Shown: positions 7,497-16,507, counted from the stretch's first letter. The stretch is 34,498 nucleotides of DNA from Ruminococcaceae bacterium UBA1767 (GCA_002315505.1 DCGX01000055.1:1-34498), one strand, 5' to 3'. Notes: generated by a model from the sequence alone, not told the origin. Translations and numbers: made by a program.

Positions 7497-8318
7497 ATGG
7501 GCTGTTCAGGAGATTGCTCAAGCTGTTCGTCAAAGTGCAGCGAAGAAAAAAAAGATTTACACATTGCATGCAATGAATACAGCAATGTAAAAAAGGTTAT
7601 CGGTGTTGTAAGCGGTAAAGGCGGAGTTGGCAAGTCACTCGTCACATCAATGCTTACCACAGCCATGCAGGTCAAAGGAAATTCGTGTGCTATCCTCGAT
7701 GCAGACGTTACAGGCCCCTCAATTCCGAAGGCTTTCGGGGCAAAGGGTCCCGCAATGCAGAACGAAATGGGACTTCTTCCTGCCGAAACAAGCACAGGTA
7801 TCAAGCTTATGTCAATCAATCTTCTGCTTGAATCAGAAGACCAGCCGGTTATCTGGAGAGGTCCTGTTATCTCGGGAGTTATCCAGCAGTTCTGGAACGA
7901 GGTTTTCTGGGGCGATGTTGATTATATGTTTGTTGATATGCCTCCGGGAACAGGCGACGTTGCACTTACAGTGTTCCAGTCACTTCCTGTTGACGGAATC
8001 GTTATTGTAACCACTCCGCAGGACCTTGTTACAATGATTGTTAAAAAGGCTGTCAACATGGCAAATATGATGAATATTCCTATTCTCGGTATTGTTGAGA
8101 ACATGAGCTATCTCGAGTGTCCGGACTGCGGTAAGAAGATTTCCGTATTCGGTGAGAGCAAAATTGATGAGGTTGCAAAGGAAATGAACATTCCCGTTCT
8201 TGCAAAGCTCCCGATAAGAAGCGAGGTTGCTTCACTTATCGATAAAGGCTCAGTTGAGCTTGCGGAAATCAAAGAGCTTTATGATGCCGCTGATAAAATC
8301 AAGGAAATGCTTAAATAA
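7497..8318 (+). CDS. Mrp/NBP35-family Fe-S cluster carrier ATPase
   Basis: A P-loop ATPase of 273 residues in the ApbC/Mrp/Nbp35 group, which assembles or carries [4Fe-4S] clusters for delivery to apo-proteins in the cytosol. Visible features are the deviant Walker A GKGGVGKS (40-47), DADVTGPSIP (switch), FVDMPPGTGD (Walker B-like), and C-terminal CPDC, the CxxC that bridges a cluster at the dimer interface. The N-terminus adds a cysteine cluster (Cys3, 7, 10, 14), reminiscent of the N-terminal cluster of eukaryotic Nbp35 though spaced differently. AGGAG lies upstream of the ATG. It is the last gene before a bidirectional terminator. Confidence 0.92.
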   Translation: MGCSGDCSSCSSKCSEEKKDLHIACNEYSNVKKVIGVVSGKGGVGKSLVTSMLTTAMQVKGNSCAILDADVTGPSIPKAFGAKGPAMQNEMGLLPAETSTGIKLMSINLLLESEDQPVIWRGPVISGVIQQFWNEVFWGDVDYMFVDMPPGTGDVALTVFQSLPVDGIVIVTTPQDLVTMIVKKAVNMANMMNIPILGIVENMSYLECPDCGKKISVFGESKIDEVAKEMNIPVLAKLPIRSEVASLIDKGSVELAEIKELYDAADKIKEMLK

Positions 8319-8340
8319 AGAATTTTCATATAATAAAAAC

Positions 8341-8368
8341 AGACTGTATCCCGATTGAGATACAGTCT
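8341..8368. terminator. Bidirectional terminator between mrp-like gene and hydrolase gene
   Basis: AGACTGTATC (8341-8350) pairs perfectly with GATACAGTCT (8359-8368) around an 8-nt loop. T-rich sequence follows on the plus strand (TTATTCTTATT) and the minus strand (GTTTTTATTAT). It serves two convergent genes. Confidence 0.85.
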
Positions 8369-8381
8369 TATTCTTATTCTG

Positions 8382-10193
8382 TTACACTCCTCGTGCGTCA
8401 GAGAAGCCTCTCGGTCCGAAGAAGTTATAAAGAAGTTCACTTGTGAGTTTGAATACAACCAGGAGAATCTCATCCTTTGTTGTATCCTCTGCTTCCCTAT
8501 AGCCGAGCTCAACAAATACATCCTTGAGCTGCTGTTCTGCGTTCTCGCATTCGCCGTCAACAATGATTGTTGCCGCAAGAACCTTTTCACCGTTTTCGAT
8601 TGCCGCATTGAGCTTCTGTGCCTGCTCAGCTGTGAGTGTTGTCTGGTCGATAGTCTTTGCATATTTTATATAGTCCTGCAAATCACCGCTGTTTCTGTGA
8701 CCGTTAAACTGTGGGTACTCAGGAGTTGAGTAAACGTTCATATCCTTTGCAATAAGAATTTCAGTTGCAAGACGGATAACAACATCGTTATTGGCAAGTT
8801 CTTCATGGTCTTGATTTGCGAAGAACCATGTTGTGAACGGGAATGCACAGGTTGAAGCGTCTACCTGTCCGTCAGGTGAGATAAGATTATACTCTGTGTA
8901 CTTCTGCTGTTTGTAATCACTGCCGAGTGTTTCGTGAACCTTGCTGAAGGTTGCACCGAGTGATGTTGAAGAAGAATGGATAATCTTATCCGAGTTACAA
9001 TCCGAAGCTACAAGGCTGTAAAGCTCAAGTCCGTAGCCGTTAATATCATATATCTTTACGCCGTTCTTTGCATAATTCTGAAGATTATCAAGGAAAGCGA
9101 GCTGTGCATCGTGGAACTTGCGGATTTTTGCATTAAGAACCGTGTCCTCCTGCAGGTAAATCTCTGCAAGTGCATCAAACATTGAGCTTGGTACAAGTCC
9201 CCACATTGTCGGAATTCTCGCAAGAGAAGAATCTGTAAATGCTTTTACGATTGTTTTAAGGAAATCCTTGAGCATATTTTTAGGAAGAATACGAATTGCA
9301 ACATTGATAAGCCAACCTGTGTAGTCATCCTCACCGACGAGCTTGGTAAACATATCTCTGTAAAGACCTGCATCGCTGACATCAACCTCACCGAGCATGA
9401 GCTTTCCTACTATTTCAGAACCGTCTGCGGCAGGAACAATGAACACGAGTTTATGAATATCTTCACCCTGCGGATGCTCACCGACATAGCCTACGGCAAT
9501 AGCACCGCCGAGGCTGATAGGGATAAGGTTAACTTTGTCCTTGCCTGTTTCCTTCTTAACCTTGGCAATAAGTGCTTCAAGGTCATCAACGATTGAATAA
9601 ATATCACCGAATGAATTGTATGTGAAATAGTAGAGATTCTCCTCGCCTACTCTGTCGGTGTAGTCCATAAGAGGAACGTTATCATAAATTATGTCCTTCT
9701 CCTCCTGTGTGCACTCCTTGAGAGAACGTCCGCCATAGCTTTCAACCTCAAACTGATTTTTCGGTGTACCATCATCGTTATAAGCAAGGTGATCCATTGC
9801 ATTGTAAACTGCTTCATAAGCGGCATCCATAAGACCTAAATCACGCTGAAAACCGATTGAAAGAAGTAACGGAGCAAGAAGAGTTACTACCATAGGCTTA
9901 ACAACAATATGAATCGGCCATCCTGTGAATTCTTCGCCCTCTTCGTCAAGTGCATGGTTTCCGTTTTCGTCAAGCATATATGTATCAGCCTGACCGATAC
10001 CGTGAATGATGATTGAAGGATAAACCTCGTCCTTTTCAAGATCCTTTGCACTGATTGCCTGTGTGGCCTTGTCAAAATCCGCAACCTGAATTACATCAAT
10101 CGAATTCTCAGTAGCAAATGCAACCGTACCGATGCCTGCAACCATTGCAAAAACCAAGACAACAGACAAAACTGCTTTTAATGTTTTTTTCAT
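8382..10193 (-). CDS. Secreted alpha/beta-hydrolase-like protein
   Basis: A 603-residue exported protein. A Sec signal peptide (about 1-27, ending in VAFA) precedes a domain with HGIG (64-67, an oxyanion-hole type HG motif) and NLIPISLGGAIA, in which Ser227 sits in a nucleophile-elbow-like S-L-G-G. This suggests an esterase or lipase fold. A C-terminal His in the GHRNSGD region (about 506) is a candidate catalytic residue. The substrate is unknown. It lies 6 nt after the dockerin/CBM2-like gene, whose last codons hold its GGAG site, so the two are probably made together. It has no dockerin of its own. Polymer-ester hydrolysis at the cell surface is an inference. Confidence 0.65.
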   Translation of the reverse strand: MKKTLKAVLSVVLVFAMVAGIGTVAFATENSIDVIQVADFDKATQAISAKDLEKDEVYPSIIIHGIGQADTYMLDENGNHALDEEGEEFTGWPIHIVVKPMVVTLLAPLLLSIGFQRDLGLMDAAYEAVYNAMDHLAYNDDGTPKNQFEVESYGGRSLKECTQEEKDIIYDNVPLMDYTDRVGEENLYYFTYNSFGDIYSIVDDLEALIAKVKKETGKDKVNLIPISLGGAIAVGYVGEHPQGEDIHKLVFIVPAADGSEIVGKLMLGEVDVSDAGLYRDMFTKLVGEDDYTGWLINVAIRILPKNMLKDFLKTIVKAFTDSSLARIPTMWGLVPSSMFDALAEIYLQEDTVLNAKIRKFHDAQLAFLDNLQNYAKNGVKIYDINGYGLELYSLVASDCNSDKIIHSSSTSLGATFSKVHETLGSDYKQQKYTEYNLISPDGQVDASTCAFPFTTWFFANQDHEELANNDVVIRLATEILIAKDMNVYSTPEYPQFNGHRNSGDLQDYIKYAKTIDQTTLTAEQAQKLNAAIENGEKVLAATIIVDGECENAEQQLKDVFVELGYREAEDTTKDEILLVVFKLTSELLYNFFGPRGFSDARGV

Positions 10194-10199
10194 TTCAGA

Positions 10200-10889
10200 T
10201 TACTCCATTTCTATATTTTTGATCGAAAGATCATTTTCACAAGTTACAATAAGACCGCATCCGACAGCCGTTGAGGTCGGAATGTCTTCGCCTGAAATTG
10301 AGATTGTGTTTTCATCAACTGATGCCGAGCAATCCCATTTCTTTGAAATTTCAACCTTATCACTCAGAGTCAGCTTTACTGACCAGTCGGTTATTTCCTC
10401 TGAACTACTGTTCTTAGCTGAAATACTTATCTGATAAGATGTCTTTCCGTCAGAATTTTTCCACTCATTAAGAATCTTGGCAGAGGCGGTAAAATTGCCG
10501 TTTTCAAGCAGCATCGACTTGTTGTTAACGGTGGGATTATTCTCACTCGGCTTTTCAGTATACGGCAAATCGTCAATATCACCTATACAATAACGTAACA
10601 GAATAAGCGCATCTGCCGAAGATAGCTTTCCGTCCGCATTTACGTCACCGTTTTTCTGCTGACTGTCAAACAACTCTGCATTACCCGTAAGCATTTTAAT
10701 AACCTCAAGTGCATCACCGGAATTTATATATCCGTCGCCGTTAACGTCACCGAGAATACACTTTTCATAGGATTCGTTTGTGACCTTCGTAGAAAAATGA
10801 ATTATTACGGCAAGTCCGGCAAAAATCACTGCAAGGCTTAAAAGAATAATAATTATTTTTTTTGAAGTGAAATATTTTGTTTTTTCCAT
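10200..10889 (-). CDS. Membrane-anchored type I dockerin with CBM2-like domain
   Basis: A 229-residue protein with three parts. A lysine-rich N-terminus and one hydrophobic helix (about 11-32), with no clear cleavage site, suggest a membrane anchor. A type I dockerin follows (about 46-105) with two EF-hand-like calcium repeats, GDVNGDGYINSGDALEVIK and GDVNADGKLSSADALILLR. A C-terminal beta-rich domain (about 130-229) with the conserved W positions (ITDWSVKL, KKWDCS) resembles family 2 carbohydrate-binding modules. Dockerins normally plug secreted enzymes into cohesins; here one appears tethered to the membrane by an uncleaved helix. GGAGG precedes the ATG. It sits between DUF554 and hydrolase genes in one operon. 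Confidence 0.75.
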   Translation of the reverse strand: MEKTKYFTSKKIIIILLSLAVIFAGLAVIIHFSTKVTNESYEKCILGDVNGDGYINSGDALEVIKMLTGNAELFDSQQKNGDVNADGKLSSADALILLRYCIGDIDDLPYTEKPSENNPTVNNKSMLLENGNFTASAKILNEWKNSDGKTSYQISISAKNSSSEEITDWSVKLTLSDKVEISKKWDCSASVDENTISISGEDIPTSTAVGCGLIVTCENDLSIKNIEME

Positions 10890-10910
10890 AGTTGTCCTCC
10901 GAGAAATCCT

Positions 10911-11612
10911 TTATTTGAAGAAAGGAACTAAATTGTAAAGCCACAAGAGAATCGGAGCAAAAATAATTGCAGGCATATAGTTTGCGACCTTGAATTTTGA
11001 AATACCGGTTAAATTAAGACCGATTGCGACAATCAATAAAGAGCCGACACAGGTCATTTCGGTAACAGCAGAATCTGTGAGCACATTGCTCAGAAATGTT
11101 GCCAGCAGAGTTATCGAGCCCTCAACGAGCAGAATCGAAGCACCCGAAAGCACAACACCGATACCGAGTGACGATGCAAGCATTGCCGCAGAAACCATAT
11201 CAAGCAGGGACTTTGTGTAAAGCATCTCATAATCGTGCAGAATTCCTGCATTGAGTGAGCCGACAACTGCCATTGAGCCAATACAGAAAAGCAAGCTCGC
11301 TGAAACAAAGCCCTCGGCAAGACTTACCTTTTTCTCACCCTTGTTGAATTTATTCTCGACAAATCTTCCGAGTCGGTTGATTTTATCGTCAATATCAATC
11401 GCAGTACCGATTGCGGTACCGATTACCATTGAAACGATTTCAACGAGTGTGTTTTCGCCCTTTAAGACTCCCGAAATGCCGATGTATGTAACACAAAGTC
11501 CTATTGCAGACAGAATTGCGGTGGATATTTTTTCAGATACATTCTTTTTGAAAATCGTTCCGACCAGACCACCGAACACTATTCCCACAACATTTACGAG
11601 TACACCTAACAT
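10911..11612 (-). CDS. DUF554 family membrane protein
   Basis: A 233-residue polytopic membrane protein with about six to seven hydrophobic segments and the family-typical N-terminus (GVLVNVVGIVFGGLVGTIFK), glycine-rich helices, and GTAIGTAIDIDDKINRLG. DUF554 (YdfK/YqgA-like) proteins are widespread with no established function, possibly transporters. AGGAG is upstream of the ATG, and a strong promoter lies 30-60 nt further up. It is the first gene of an operon with the dockerin protein and the secreted hydrolase. Confidence 0.85.
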   Translation of the reverse strand: MLGVLVNVVGIVFGGLVGTIFKKNVSEKISTAILSAIGLCVTYIGISGVLKGENTLVEIVSMVIGTAIGTAIDIDDKINRLGRFVENKFNKGEKKVSLAEGFVSASLLFCIGSMAVVGSLNAGILHDYEMLYTKSLLDMVSAAMLASSLGIGVVLSGASILLVEGSITLLATFLSNVLTDSAVTEMTCVGSLLIVAIGLNLTGISKFKVANYMPAIIFAPILLWLYNLVPFFK

Positions 11613-11642
11613 TTCGTATCTCCTAAGTAAAAATATGTATAT

Positions 11643-11672
11643 ATTGTATCATCATATGCTATAAAATGTCAA
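11643..11672 (-). promoter_or_regulatory. SigA-type promoter of DUF554-dockerin-hydrolase operon
   Basis: Minus strand: TTGACA (11667-11672), 18-nt spacer, TACAAT (11643-11648). It is divergent from the alpha-galactosidase promoter. Confidence 0.75.
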
Positions 11673-11683
11673 TTATTTAATGG

Positions 11684-11712
11684 TTGTAATTATGATTTTT
11701 TTATGGTAAAAT
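11684..11712 (+). promoter_or_regulatory. SigA-type promoter of the short alpha-galactosidase gene
   Basis: -35 TTGTAA (11684-11689), 17-nt spacer, -10 TAAAAT (11707-11712), followed by an AAGGAGGG ribosome binding site. Confidence 0.6.
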
Positions 11713-11734
11713 TAAGAAAAAGGAGGGTATACTT

Positions 11735-13405
11735 ATGTATAACTTTGTTACACAATTGAAATATAAATTAAACGGTAATATTATTATTGAAAACAGCCTC
11801 GAAAATCAGGATACAAAACTTGATTTCTCCGTAACAGATGACAAAATCATCTGCAAGCTCAACGCAAACAAAAAAATCGAGCTTATTTCCTTCGTAGCTT
11901 CCTGCGAAAGAAAATTTGCTACAAATGAGGTTTTCTACGCAAACGGATACCAGTCCTGGACAACATCAAGAGAGTATTCAAAAGACGATACTATGAATGG
12001 TATGACTAAGATTGCCGACATCTCCGAATTTACAAAGGGACTCGCAGGTATTTCGGGCGACTATCACTTTGAAACCTACGGCAAAAAGGGTCTGTTCCAC
12101 TCGTACACATATTCTTATATCCGATACAACAAAAAGGTTGAGCTTTTCGGCTCTTTAAACGAAAGAACAGGCTACACTATTTTTGAAGTAAACTTTCCTT
12201 GTGACAGCTTCTCGGTTAAAAAAGATGTTGAGGGTGCTGTTGTTGAGGGTGAATACGAGCTTTTGAATGTCGTTCGTTTCATCGGCGAATACGAGGATGT
12301 ATTTGACAAATATTTCAGTCTTCTTAATTTAAGAAAGCCTAAAATCAATCATCTTTCAGGCTACACATCATGGTATAACTATTTTCAGAAAATTGATGAG
12401 AATATTATTCTGCGTGACCTTGACGGTCTTGACAGAGCAAAGGATGACGTTTCAATTTTTCAGATTGATGACGGTTACGAGAGCTATGTCGGTGACTGGT
12501 TAGTTCCAAACGCAAAGAAATTCCCGCACGGTATGAAGCCGATTGCAGAAAGGATACACGACAAAGGTTACCTTGCAGGTATATGGATTGCTCCGTTCTC
12601 CGCACAGATTAAATCTGTTGTTGCGAAATCGCATCCCGACTGGCTCATCAAAAACAATAAAAACGGAAAACCTCTGCTCGGTTGTGTCGGCTGGGGTGGT
12701 GCATATACGTTTGACATCTACAACGACGAGGCAAGAGAATATATCCGTAATTTCTTCGACGTGATTCTTAACGATTGGGGCTTCGATATGGTTAAGCTCG
12801 ACTTCCTTTATTCCGAGGCTATGCAGCCGAGAAACGGCAAGTCAAGAGGACAGATTATGTGCGAGGCAATGGATTTCTTACGTGAATGTGTCGGCGATGA
12901 AAAGCTCATTCTCGGTTGCGGTGTACCGCTTGGCCCGTCCTTCGGTGTGGTTGATGCCTGCCGTATCAGCTGTGATGTTGACCTCAAGTATGAAGGAAAA
13001 TTCTACAACGCTATGGGAATCAACCAGGAAATCCCATCGGCACAGAATGCTATCAACAATTCAATTTTCCGCCGTCATCTCAATCAGAGAGTTTTCTGCA
13101 ATGACCCCGATGTTTTCTTCCTTCGTGAGAACAATCTTACATTTACTATGGAGCAGAAAATTCTTCTCGGTAAAATCAATAATATGTGCGGTGACGTACT
13201 TTTCGTTTCCGACAATGCAGGCGACTACGGAGAGAAAGAGATTGAACTTCTCAAAAAATTCTTTAAAAAGACTGAGTGCAGAATTCTCAGTGCAGAATTT
13301 CTGACAAATGAAGACCTTGTTGTTGAATACGAGGAAAACGGAAAGAAAAACACACTCCGTTTCAATATTAAAACAGGTAAAAATAACCTTAAAATTTCAG
13401 AGTAA
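11735..13405 (+). CDS. Short-type GH36 alpha-galactosidase
   Basis: A 556-residue cytosolic glycoside hydrolase of clan GH-D, expected to remove terminal alpha-1,6-galactose from melibiose or raffinose-type sugars by a retaining mechanism. A beta-sandwich N-terminal domain (about 1-200) precedes a (beta/alpha)8 barrel with QIDDGYE, the IWIAPF strand, KLDFLYSE (probable nucleophile Asp356) and CRISCD (probable acid/base Asp414). It has no signal peptide. It lacks the long N-terminal domain of the 725-residue GH36 enzyme in this window, so the two are distant subfamilies rather than a recent duplication. Other alpha-galactoside or alpha-N-acetylgalactosaminide activity is possible. It ends at a strong terminator. 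Confidence 0.85.
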   Translation: MYNFVTQLKYKLNGNIIIENSLENQDTKLDFSVTDDKIICKLNANKKIELISFVASCERKFATNEVFYANGYQSWTTSREYSKDDTMNGMTKIADISEFTKGLAGISGDYHFETYGKKGLFHSYTYSYIRYNKKVELFGSLNERTGYTIFEVNFPCDSFSVKKDVEGAVVEGEYELLNVVRFIGEYEDVFDKYFSLLNLRKPKINHLSGYTSWYNYFQKIDENIILRDLDGLDRAKDDVSIFQIDDGYESYVGDWLVPNAKKFPHGMKPIAERIHDKGYLAGIWIAPFSAQIKSVVAKSHPDWLIKNNKNGKPLLGCVGWGGAYTFDIYNDEAREYIRNFFDVILNDWGFDMVKLDFLYSEAMQPRNGKSRGQIMCEAMDFLRECVGDEKLILGCGVPLGPSFGVVDACRISCDVDLKYEGKFYNAMGINQEIPSAQNAINNSIFRRHLNQRVFCNDPDVFFLRENNLTFTMEQKILLGKINNMCGDVLFVSDNAGDYGEKEIELLKKFFKKTECRILSAEFLTNEDLVVEYEENGKKNTLRFNIKTGKNNLKISE

Positions 13406-13415
13406 TTCGAGCGCA

Positions 13416-13462
13416 AGCGAAGAATCACAGCTCGAAAGAGTTTGATTCTTCGCTGTTTTTTT
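13416..13462 (+). terminator. Rho-independent terminator after the short alpha-galactosidase
   Basis: AGCGAAGAATCA (13416-13427) pairs perfectly with TGATTCTTCGCT (13443-13454). A small CTC-GAAA-GAG hairpin sits in the loop and GTTTTTTT follows. It isolates the galactosidase gene from the protease gene, whose ribosome binding site begins right after it. Confidence 0.9.
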
Positions 13463-13478
13463 ACAGGAGGTGAGCTTT

Positions 13479-16457
13479 GTGAAAAAAATAATCTGCATAC
13501 TGATTGCAATTGCATTGATTATGTCTGCAATTCCGATTTGTGCTTCTGCCGAAGATAAAAACTATGTTGACGGCGAAATTATTTTGAAGTATACTCCTCC
13601 GCTCACTCTGTCAGGCGTTTCTGAAAACAGCCTTCATCAACAGCTCACCGAAGCAGGAATCAGCTCATGCTCTATGATTGAATGCTATGATGATTCTTTA
13701 GAGCTTTCAAGTGTGTTTGATGAAGAAGAATACTATCTTGTCAAAACAAATGAAGATGTCATAACGACCTGCGACAAGCTCGAAAAAATAAACGGAGTAG
13801 AATATGCCGAGCCGAATTATATTCTTTCAACGTATGAATATACTGTCCCTGCGGAAGTTACCGACTCCTTTGATTATATTGATAATCAGCACTGGTACTT
13901 CGACGACGTGCTGAAAATTCCCGAAGCGTGGGAAGAGTATCAGACAACAGGGCAGAATGTTACTGTTGCTGTTATCGACAACGGCTTCAATCTCGATGCA
14001 AAGGATTTCCCGACTAATCTGTGGAATGACGAAAACGGAAATCACGGATGGAATGCCGCTGAAAACAATGCAGATTTATCACCCACCCTTTATGTTAACG
14101 GCAAGCCTGTCACAAATGCAGACCACGGTACTCACGTTGCTTCAACTGTCGGAATGTCCGCAAACACAACAGGCGGACTCGGTGTTGCATACGGCTCGGA
14201 GCTTATGCTGATTAAGGCTTCTGACGATGAGGCGAGAATGACAATTGCTTCCATCGTCAGTGCATTGCACTATGCCGCAAACAACGGTGCTGACGTAATT
14301 AATATGTCACTCGGAAGTACAGACAAAAGCTCTGCAGAAAAGGAAGCAATTAACTATGCTTACGCCAAGGGCTGTACAATAATCGCCGCCGCAGGTAACA
14401 GCGGAAAGTCCTCTGACACTGAGCCTGCCTACCCTGCCGCATTTCCGAATGTTATTGGTGTTATGGCAAGCGACCGAAACAAAATGAACGAGCTTGCCTT
14501 ATTCTCAAATTACGGCAGTCTTTATGATGTTGCTGTGCCGGGCGTTGATATTCTCGGCTCAACCTCAAATTCCACTGACCTTGTGCTGAAAAAAGGTACG
14601 TCGATGGCCTCGCCGATTGTGACGGGTCTTGCGGCTCTTTATATTTCAGCTAATAATGCCTGCACAAATGATGAGGTTTGTGATGCAATCAGAAATTCGC
14701 CTGTGAATTATGTAATCAAAAACAACACTTATTTCAAATCATCTGATGCAATGTCGCTGATGGGATATAATACACAAACCGGTCAGCCCTGCGGAGATTT
14801 TGTTTTCAACTCAAATGGCGGTGCTTCAACAACCTTTGAAAATATTGTTGTCGGTGAAACCTTCGGAGAATTGCCTGTACCCGTAAGAGAGGGCTATGCC
14901 TTTGATGGATGGTACACCGCAAAATCAGGCGGGACCAAAATTAATGAAACTACGATTTTTGATGGTACTTATTCAACCGCTTATGCTCGCTGGCACGCAA
15001 TGGAATATACAGTAACACTTAATTCTTACGGCGGCAGTTATGACGATGAAACAATTTCGCTGACATATAATTCCGACTACTGGAGTCTGCCGATTCCCGA
15101 AAAAGAGGGATGGTATTTTGTCGGCTGGTACACAGATGCACAGTTCAAAAATCCTGCCAAAGTCGATGCTCTGGGAAGCTATTCCTTTTACAGTGTAAAA
15201 ATCGCACGTGACCATACTGTTTATGCAAAGTGGTCCTCGGGCAGAGATATCCCGATTCACTTCAAGGACAATACCACCTATCAGCAGATTAATGATATTT
15301 ACGTAAACTATGGTGAAAGCTACGGAGCTTTGCCTGTACCCGCAAGCAAAAACGGATATGAATTCGTTGGCTGGAGTTTAACTGAAAATTCCGATGAGCT
15401 GACTACAGAAGAATCCGTTGTGGAAATCCCATACGAGCACACCTTGTACGCAATATGGAAGACACGGAATGTTACAGTAACCTTCGATGCGAATGAAGGT
15501 AGTTGTTCTGTGACTAATATTTCGGTGCGGTACGGGGCATTCTATCCGATAGAGCTGATGCCGATTCCGACACTCGACGGAATGTTCTTCGTCGGATGGT
15601 ATGATGCTGACGGAAACCCTGCAATGGAGATTAAATTCGGGAAAATAAACATATATCCCGTGAACATTCCAGAAGACCACACCCTGTACGCACGATGGTC
15701 TGACGGACAAAATGTCATTGTACACTTTGTTGATGAATTTACCAAGCAGACCTTTGAAGATGCTACTGTAAATTACGGTGATAATTACTCCGTTCCTGTT
15801 CCGCAGGATGTTGCAGGCTATACCTTCCTCGGCTGGTCGGAATATTCAAACGGCACAGAGGATTTTATTACAGATGAAAGCACGGTTATCACCGCCTGTG
15901 AGCATACTCTTTTCGCAATATGGCAGTATGACGGCTTTATTTTCAATGAGGACAGCGGTTTGGTTTTTGACAGCGAAAACAAACTGATTTACGGATTTGA
16001 TCTGAATAATCTTACAGACGAAACAATTATCAATGCCTTCAGTAATCCAAACATTCAGCTTGAAAAGCCCTGCGGAGCAATCGGCACGGGAACAAAAATC
16101 AATCTGATTGACAAGGACGGAAACGTCTATAACACCGCAAAGGTTGTAATTTTCGGTGATGTAAACTGCGACGGAAAAATCGACTCGACCGACTCGGTGA
16201 TTGCGATGTGTATTGCAAACGGAATGATTGTAGCGGATAAAAGTGTCACCACCGCTGCAGACTGCAATCGTGACGGAAATATTGATGAGGCAGATTATCA
16301 GAATATGAGTGACGCAGGTCTTTCAATGTATGAAATTCCGCAAAAAGAAACAGAGATTACTGTCAATTCAATTGACAATAATCCCCGAAGCATTGACATT
16401 ATTTCATTTTTATCAAGTCTTATTAATTTCATTTTATCGATATTTAACAGAATATAA
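13479..16457 (+). CDS. Secreted subtilisin-like protease with InlB-B repeats and dockerin
   Basis: A 992-residue exported serine protease. In order: signal peptide (about 1-24, ending in ASA), an I9-like propeptide (about 28-118), an S8 catalytic domain (about 135-425) with Asp167 (VIDNG), His216 (DHGTH), oxyanion Asn307 (AAGNSG) and Ser375 (GTSMASP), then five InlB-B/Flg_new-type repeats (about 440-820). A C-terminal region follows with a type I dockerin (GDVNCDGKIDSTD and DCNRDGNIDEADYQ) and a short hydrophobic tail. The start is the GTG at 13479, with AGGAGG 8 nt upstream. The dockerin suggests docking to a cohesin scaffold; the repeats may bind the surface or act as spacers. All catalytic residues are present. 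The substrate is unknown. No separate promoter is obvious after the terminator upstream. Confidence 0.9.
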   Translation: MKKIICILIAIALIMSAIPICASAEDKNYVDGEIILKYTPPLTLSGVSENSLHQQLTEAGISSCSMIECYDDSLELSSVFDEEEYYLVKTNEDVITTCDKLEKINGVEYAEPNYILSTYEYTVPAEVTDSFDYIDNQHWYFDDVLKIPEAWEEYQTTGQNVTVAVIDNGFNLDAKDFPTNLWNDENGNHGWNAAENNADLSPTLYVNGKPVTNADHGTHVASTVGMSANTTGGLGVAYGSELMLIKASDDEARMTIASIVSALHYAANNGADVINMSLGSTDKSSAEKEAINYAYAKGCTIIAAAGNSGKSSDTEPAYPAAFPNVIGVMASDRNKMNELALFSNYGSLYDVAVPGVDILGSTSNSTDLVLKKGTSMASPIVTGLAALYISANNACTNDEVCDAIRNSPVNYVIKNNTYFKSSDAMSLMGYNTQTGQPCGDFVFNSNGGASTTFENIVVGETFGELPVPVREGYAFDGWYTAKSGGTKINETTIFDGTYSTAYARWHAMEYTVTLNSYGGSYDDETISLTYNSDYWSLPIPEKEGWYFVGWYTDAQFKNPAKVDALGSYSFYSVKIARDHTVYAKWSSGRDIPIHFKDNTTYQQINDIYVNYGESYGALPVPASKNGYEFVGWSLTENSDELTTEESVVEIPYEHTLYAIWKTRNVTVTFDANEGSCSVTNISVRYGAFYPIELMPIPTLDGMFFVGWYDADGNPAMEIKFGKINIYPVNIPEDHTLYARWSDGQNVIVHFVDEFTKQTFEDATVNYGDNYSVPVPQDVAGYTFLGWSEYSNGTEDFITDESTVITACEHTLFAIWQYDGFIFNEDSGLVFDSENKLIYGFDLNNLTDETIINAFSNPNIQLEKPCGAIGTGTKINLIDKDGNVYNTAKVVIFGDVNCDGKIDSTDSVIAMCIANGMIVADKSVTTAADCNRDGNIDEADYQNMSDAGLSMYEIPQKETEITVNSIDNNPRSIDIISFLSSLINFILSIFNRI
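14796..15936 (+). repeat. Five InlB-B/Flg_new-type coding repeats
   Basis: Inside the protease gene, about 70-80-residue units recur. Each has a 'GG/NYG...Y..LP.P' strand, a 'GY.F.GWY/GWS' motif and a closing 'HTLYA.W' or 'YA.W'. GW motifs are visible in all five units (FDGWY, FVGWY, FVGWS, FVGWY, FLGWS). The copies are diverged, so this is an old protein-domain array rather than recent DNA repeats. Confidence 0.8.
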
Positions 16458-16471
16458 ATTCTGCAGAAAAC

Positions 16472-16498
16472 AAAGCCACCGGATATTCCGATGGCTTT
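16472..16498. terminator. Bidirectional terminator between protease gene and khpA
   Basis: AAAGCCA (16472-16478) pairs with TGGCTTT (16492-16498), with an inner CGGA/TCCG stem. T-rich sequence follows on both strands. The mismatch on the plus strand becomes a G-U pair on the minus strand, so it may work better for the khpA side. Confidence 0.75.
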
Positions 16499-16507
16499 TG
16501 CTTTTCA

